The notes beneath the pieces were generated by a model. The model was not told where the DNA came from. It ran no database searches and saw nothing but the letters and a program-made list of their open reading frames with translations. This document shows, in pieces, positions 60,078 to 64,000 of a stretch of 64,000 nt of DNA (positions are counted from its first letter, which is position 1; each line of letters opens with the position of its first letter). The translations under genes were made by a program, and so were the position numbers. The DNA is from Bacillota bacterium (GTDB lineage: Bacteria > Bacillota > Clostridia > Lachnospirales > Lachnospiraceae). Location of the stretch: contig JAEZZQ010000030.1 of assembly GCA_023442465.1 (NCBI GenBank), forward strand, positions 186,001 to 250,000. Direction: 5' to 3'.

Positions 60078-60932
60078 ATGAAGAGAACGAACCGCAGGAA
60101 AATAAAAACGAAATTAAAGCTGGCCGTATTGAATTTATTGTTGATTACATTATGCTTTCTGGGACTGGTACCTATTTTATACGCGCTTTCCCTATCCTTA
60201 AGCGGAAGCGGCGGCGCACTGTCGGCCGGACTTGCCTTTTGGCCGGAGAAGCTGACCATAGAAAACTACGTAAAGATTATTACAGAGGAGCCGTTTTTTA
60301 TATGGTTATCCAACTCGGTGATTTTAAGCGCAGCGACCATGGTAGTTGCCATCGGCTTTGCAGTCGTGGCATCCTATGCTTTTTCCAGGTTCCGATTCAA
60401 AGGACGGAAGGGGATCCTGAAGCTATTGCTTGTACTGAACGCATTTCCCCAGATACTTTCCATGTTCGCCATATTCCGTTTGTTTAAAACGATGGAAATG
60501 CTGGATTCGAAAATAGGACTTGTTATTGTCTATGCGGGAAGCATGTGCATATTCAGTATCTGGAACATGAAGGGATATTTCGATACCATACCGGTGGAAA
60601 TCGAGGAGGCATCGAGAATAGACGGAGCGGGAGATTTCCAGCTTTTATGGAAAATTGTGCTGCCGCTTGCAAGGCCGGCAGTCATTGTGACAGCGGTCAT
60701 GGTGCTTATATTTGTGTGGAATGAATATTTATTTGCCACCACTTTTTTACTGAACGAAAAGAGCTATACGCTGGCAGGAGGATTGTATCAGCTCCAGTCT
60801 AACGACTACAGCAGAAGCTGGCCCTTGTTCTCGGCAGCATCCATTATGGTTTCGGTGCCGATTCTAGCGGTATTTTTCTGCATTCAGAAATACATGGTGT
60901 CGGGGCTTACGGCCGGCGGAGTAAAAGGGTGA
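60078..60932 (+). CDS. ABC transporter permease, MalG-like
   Basis: 284 residues, six helices. The EAA loop is IEEASRIDGAGDFQLLWKIVLPLARPAVIV. Second permease of the importer. No ATPase gene is present in the window, so a shared MsmX/UgpC-type ATPase encoded elsewhere must power it. AAAGGAG precedes the ATG. Confidence 0.95.
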   Translation: MKRTNRRKIKTKLKLAVLNLLLITLCFLGLVPILYALSLSLSGSGGALSAGLAFWPEKLTIENYVKIITEEPFFIWLSNSVILSAATMVVAIGFAVVASYAFSRFRFKGRKGILKLLLVLNAFPQILSMFAIFRLFKTMEMLDSKIGLVIVYAGSMCIFSIWNMKGYFDTIPVEIEEASRIDGAGDFQLLWKIVLPLARPAVIVTAVMVLIFVWNEYLFATTFLLNEKSYTLAGGLYQLQSNDYSRSWPLFSAASIMVSVPILAVFFCIQKYMVSGLTAGGVKG

Positions 60933-60947
60933 AGATAATTTCACACG

Positions 60948-60999
60948 GAAGAAGCCTCGCTGGGTCTTCTTCACGGATTGTTTGTGCCGCAGCGCGGCA
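60948..60999 (+). other. Two hairpins between permease and amylase genes
   Basis: GAAGAAG-CC/GG-T-CTTCTTC (60948-60972) and TGCCGC-AGC-GCGGCA (60985-60999) lie within the 100-base spacer. Neither is followed by a T-run, so they are probably message stability or processing elements, not terminators. Confidence 0.4.
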
Positions 61000-61032
61000 T
61001 GTTTACAAGGATGAAAGGAGTAAGTTTACAAA

Positions 61033-62703
61033 ATGAATAAAAGTGCGGTTTTGCATATACCGCTTTCGCAGTATGCCTTCGCTTCCGGGGAGTGGGAGCT
61101 GACGGTCAGGATACGTGCCGGAAGGAAAGACCTTACGAAATGTACCCTTTATTATGCCGACAGGGCGTGCAAAAGCGTTCCGATAGAGTTTCAAGATATA
61201 CCCATGCAGGCTGCATATTCGGACGAATTATTCGATTATTACGAGAGTGTGATCAAAAGTCCGTATAGCCGGATATGTTATTTCTTTAAGTTGGAGAAAG
61301 AGGAAGAGTGGACATATTACTATGCTGATGAATTCAAAAGGGAAATGCCGGATATTAAAGTGAATGGACTTTTGATAGATACGAGGAGCGAATATTACCA
61401 GTATCCGTTTCTGCTGAAATCGGAGATACTTAAGGAGCCGGAATGGTTCAAAAATGCGTTTGTTTATAATATTTTTCCCGATAGCTTTGCCACAGGGAAG
61501 GAATATGTAGAAATGGCGTCAAAGGAAATCCAAGCGTCCGATAAGTTAAAATGTAAATCCAGGCTGGGCGGAACGCTCAGAGGAATCACGGAAAATCTGG
61601 ATTATATAAAAGGCATGGGCTTCGACTGTTTATATCTGAACCCGATTTTTCTGGCAGGAGAAAGCCACAAATATGATATCAGGGATTACTTTAAAATCGA
61701 TCCATGCTTTGGAACAGGTGACGACTTTCGGATGTTGGTGGAGGCGGTACATGAACGAAATATGTATATAGTGATCGATGGGGTGTTCAATCATTGCAGT
61801 TGGGACTTTTTTGCCTTTCAAGATGTGGTGCAGAAAGGGAGGGCCTCCCGCTATTGGAACTGGTTCTACTGCCTGGAAGAACCTGTCATTCGTCCGAAAG
61901 AGGAGGAAGCGCCGGGATACGCCTGCTTTGCCTATGAAAGAAAAATGCCAAAGTTAAATACAGCTAACCCGGAAGTCCGGGAATATTTTTACAATGTCTG
62001 CAGCTATTGGATGGAGGAATATGGGATAGATGGATGGCGGCTGGATGTGGCTAACGAGGTGGATAAGGATTTTTGGCGCGGATTTAGAAAGCAGACGAAA
62101 GGGATAAATGATAATGCGGTCTTGATCGGAGAGGTGTGGGAGAATTCAGAGGTCTGGCTCAGAGGAGATATGTTCGATTCCACTATGAACTATGATTTCA
62201 GGAGGCATTGCAGAGACTTTTTTGCTCTGAAAAAAATAAAAGCCGAGACCTTTGCAGACCGGATAACCGCCATGTATCTTAGGTATCCCAAGGAAGTGAG
62301 CGAGGGACAGCTCAATATTCTTGACAGCCATGATGTTCCCCGTTTCCTGTCTTTGTGCGGAGGAAATATGAGGCTGTGGAAGCTGGCGGTATGCTTTTTA
62401 ATGATGATGCCCGGAGTGCCCTGCCTTTTTTACGGCGATGAAAAAGGGATTGAGGGAATTAAAGAAGAGCAGTACAGACAAGCTATGCCATGGGAAAGCC
62501 CTGAGGTTACGGCGGAAAAAGCTGACCTTGAAGAGACGATTGCCGAGCTGGCAGCGTTTCGAAAAAAATATATAAAGTCAGGGGACGAATTTCATATTTA
62601 TGCGGAAGGGAAACGGCTTGTGTTGCATAGAGGAGAAGGAGTAGAGGTTATTTTTGATAGGGAAGAAGAGACATACGCCGTACAATTGCGTAATCTATCA
62701 TAG
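61033..62703 (+). CDS. GH13 alpha-glucan hydrolase (neopullulanase/cyclomaltodextrinase type)
   Basis: 556 residues, cytoplasmic, no signal peptide. The N-terminal 120 residues form a CBM34-like beta domain, then the (beta/alpha)8 barrel: FDCLYLNPIFLAG, VIDGVFNHCS, GWRLDVANEV (nucleophile D338), LIGEVWE (acid E367), LDSHDVPR (D434). It degrades the maltodextrins imported by the ABC system to glucose and maltose. AAAGGAG lies 12 bases before the ATG. Last gene of the operon. Confidence 0.93.
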   Translation: MNKSAVLHIPLSQYAFASGEWELTVRIRAGRKDLTKCTLYYADRACKSVPIEFQDIPMQAAYSDELFDYYESVIKSPYSRICYFFKLEKEEEWTYYYADEFKREMPDIKVNGLLIDTRSEYYQYPFLLKSEILKEPEWFKNAFVYNIFPDSFATGKEYVEMASKEIQASDKLKCKSRLGGTLRGITENLDYIKGMGFDCLYLNPIFLAGESHKYDIRDYFKIDPCFGTGDDFRMLVEAVHERNMYIVIDGVFNHCSWDFFAFQDVVQKGRASRYWNWFYCLEEPVIRPKEEEAPGYACFAYERKMPKLNTANPEVREYFYNVCSYWMEEYGIDGWRLDVANEVDKDFWRGFRKQTKGINDNAVLIGEVWENSEVWLRGDMFDSTMNYDFRRHCRDFFALKKIKAETFADRITAMYLRYPKEVSEGQLNILDSHDVPRFLSLCGGNMRLWKLAVCFLMMMPGVPCLFYGDEKGIEGIKEEQYRQAMPWESPEVTAEKADLEETIAELAAFRKKYIKSGDEFHIYAEGKRLVLHRGEGVEVIFDREEETYAVQLRNLS

Positions 62704-62752
62704 AGTAAACTGGAAAGTCTTAACTTTAATAAAGAATACCAAAGGTACTGAG

Positions 62753-62806
62753 CTGACCTTCATAAGTTTGACTACAAAATCTAACTTATAGGAGGTCAGT
62801 TTTTTA
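62753..62806 (+). terminator. Terminator of the maltodextrin operon
   Basis: CTGACCT/AGGTCAG (62753-62759 with 62793-62799) plus inner ATAAGTT/AACTTAT (62762-62768 with 62783-62789), followed by TTTTTTAT. Confidence 0.75.
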
Positions 62807-62884
62807 TACAATAGGAAAGACCTTGATGTCTTAATGTGTAAAAGTATTGCCTTCCTGTGATAGAAATACTTGTGTTGCCCTCGG

Positions 62885-62985
62885 GCAAACGATGCACGAC
62901 TACGCGCGGAACAAAGTTAGAATCTCGTCCATAAGTGTAGGCCTTTCTTCAAACGATGCACAGCCATGCCGCATGGAACAAAAGC
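62885..62985. repeat. Imperfect tandem repeat in intergenic region
   Basis: Two copies of a unit starting CAAACGATGCAC and ending GGAACAAA (62886-62914 and 62950-62982) lie in a GC-rich pocket with opposing open frames of 60 and 96 codons that I do not consider genes. Nothing else is seen in 62807-63130. Confidence 0.4.
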
Positions 62986-63133
62986 TGCGCTGTCAAAGTA
63001 TTTGGCCGCGCGAGTGTGCAAGGCACACTTTTGTTCTTCCGTGTAATCCTTTGCCGGCATCCTCGTCTTTTCCAGATTCAACCGGATTTTACCTTGCATA
63101 TTTTTTCAGAGTGCATATTAATTTAAAAAGTTC

Positions 63134-63161
63134 TTGAAAAAATGAAAAATGATGCTATAAT
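63134..63161 (+). promoter_or_regulatory. Promoter of the carboxyltransferase gene
   Basis: TTGAAA (63134-63139), 16-base spacer, TATAAT (63156-63161), about 87 bases before the start codon. Confidence 0.65.
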
Positions 63162-63248
63162 ATTCCTAAATACTTTGAATATCAAAATATTATAAGTTCA
63201 AATTATAAGAGATTCAATGAAATTCGATGAAAAAAGGAGTATTACACG

Positions 63249-64000
63249 ATGGGCAACAGAAGTTGGGACGAAGCGATAAAGGATTTAGAGGAACGCCGCG
63301 AAAAGGCTGCGCTGGGCGGCGGTACTGCGAAAATCGAGAAACAGCACCAAAGCGGCAAGCTCACGGCAAGAGAAAGAATAGAAATACTTTTGGATAAAGG
63401 CACCTTTGTGGAGGTGGATGGCTTTGTAGAATCCAGAATCGATGATTTCGACCTGGATAAAAGAAGGGTTCCGGGAGACGGTGTAGTGACGGGCTACGGA
63501 GAAGTCGGCGGGCGTCTGGTATTTGTTGCCAGCGAGGACTTCACGGTAATCGGAGGAACCTTGGGAGAGTATCATTCTTATAAGATTTGTCACATTCAGG
63601 ATATGGCAATGCAGATGAAAGCCCCGATTATCTGTATCAATGACAGCGGCGGAGCGAGAATCGAAGAGGGAATCTCATCACTTAGCGGATATAGCGGTAT
63701 ATTTTTGCGCCATACGAAGGCTTCAGGGGTGATTCCTCAGATTTCTGTCATTTTAGGCCCCTGCTCCGGCGGTGCATGCTATGCGCCTGCAATCTGTGAC
63801 TTTATTTTTATGGTAAGCGATATTTCCAAGATGTTCATTACGGGACCTAATGTAGTAAAGACGGTTATAAACGAAGAGGTATCCGTAGATGAGCTGGGCG
63901 GAGCACAGGTGCACGCGAAAAAGAGCGGAGTCGCACATTTTGTTTATGAATCCGAAGGCGACTGCCTCATGGGAGTGAGAAAGCTTCTCTTTTATCTGCC
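63249..64000 (+). CDS. Biotin-dependent acyl-CoA carboxyltransferase subunit, 5' part
   Basis: The first 250 codons are present and run off the window. Crotonase-fold carboxyltransferase features: RIEILLDKGTFVEVD, VPGDGVVTGYG, FVASEDFTVIGGTLGE, INDSGGARIEEGISSLSGYSGIF (the first oxyanion loop), ILGPCSGGACYAPA and FITGPNVVKTV. This fits methylmalonyl-CoA decarboxylase alpha (MmdA) or propionyl-/acetyl-CoA carboxylase beta, which move CO2 from acyl-CoA to biotin. Without the genes downstream the exact member is open. AAAAGGAG lies 9 bases before the ATG, behind a strong promoter. Confidence 0.93.
   Translation, partial: MGNRSWDEAIKDLEERREKAALGGGTAKIEKQHQSGKLTARERIEILLDKGTFVEVDGFVESRIDDFDLDKRRVPGDGVVTGYGEVGGRLVFVASEDFTVIGGTLGEYHSYKICHIQDMAMQMKAPIICINDSGGARIEEGISSLSGYSGIFLRHTKASGVIPQISVILGPCSGGACYAPAICDFIFMVSDISKMFITGPNVVKTVINEEVSVDELGGAQVHAKKSGVAHFVYESEGDCLMGVRKLLFYL

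Noticed and set aside
62917..63099. A 60-codon minus-strand frame
   Set aside because: It lies opposite the previous frame in the same repeat-bearing spacer; composition, not codon structure, explains the open frame.
62847..63137. A 96-codon plus-strand frame
   Set aside because: It overlaps a tandem repeat and an opposing frame, has no ribosome site, and its end overlaps the carboxyltransferase promoter region.
1..64000. CRISPR arrays, tRNA or rRNA genes, insertion sequences, phage genes
   Set aside because: No spaced direct repeats, cloverleaf or TTCRANY arms, transposase, integrase or phage structural motifs were seen on either strand.

Overview
The window is chromosomal DNA of a low-to-moderate GC Gram-positive bacterium, most likely a Lachnospiraceae-type Clostridia member. 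The evidence is strong GGAGG-type ribosome sites with tightly packed ATGA-overlapping genes, no outer-membrane export genes, a Gram-positive style Pel exopolysaccharide operon, teichoic-acid type CDP-polyol transferases, a LacI-controlled maltodextrin ABC operon and a biotin-dependent acyl-CoA carboxyltransferase. The genus cannot be fixed from the sequence alone. No tRNA, rRNA, CRISPR array, transposase or integrase was seen.

Layout. (1) 1-4.8 kb: a partial gene, a multidomain glycosyltransferase/methyltransferase, a reverse-strand GT2-TPR protein and a LicD-type phosphotransferase. (2) 4.8-14.9 kb: one tight operon that looks like a pathway making and transferring a CDP-activated polyol-like unit: two sugar-isomerase-like TIM barrels, a cytidylyltransferase-oxidoreductase fusion, a GDPD phosphodiesterase, a class II aldolase, an FGGY kinase, an iron alcohol dehydrogenase, a LicC-like nucleotidyltransferase and a TagF-like transferase. 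Its leader shares with the licD leader a sigma-28 (flagellar) type -10 box and a GGA-loop hairpin, so a flagellin or cell-surface glycan regulated with motility is plausible. (3) 14.9-32.2 kb: an AT-rich run of glycosyltransferases, a TylF-like methyltransferase, a radical SAM enzyme, an RgpF-like protein and large fusion proteins. Nine proteins in regions 2 and 3 carry, or consist of, the same roughly 100-residue PglD_N-like Rossmann module. (4) 32.2-35.5 kb: a reverse DUF6270-like gene, a gene remnant, small unassigned genes and a candidate small RNA.

(5) 35.6-54.7 kb: a higher-GC exopolysaccharide operon. It opens with an SDR-PelD fusion that retains an RxxD cyclic-di-GMP site, then PelE, a DUF2194 (PelA-like) protein, PelF, PelG and DUF2304, followed by GT4, GT2, DUF4874/DUF4832, GT2-LRR, a Wzx-like flippase, a large polytopic membrane protein and a GT8 enzyme. 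(6) 54.7-56.5 kb: an XRE-like regulator and UDP-galactopyranose mutase, closed by a strong two-way terminator. (7) 56.5-62.8 kb: a divergent LacI regulator, a maltodextrin-type binding protein with two permeases, and a GH13 hydrolase. (8) 62.8-64 kb: an intergenic region with short repeats, then the start of the carboxyltransferase gene behind a near-consensus promoter.

Together the window reads as a surface-glycan super-locus: a motility-linked glycan or polyol-phosphate island next to a c-di-GMP-responsive Pel-like biofilm operon. This reading is inference from gene families and promoter motifs.
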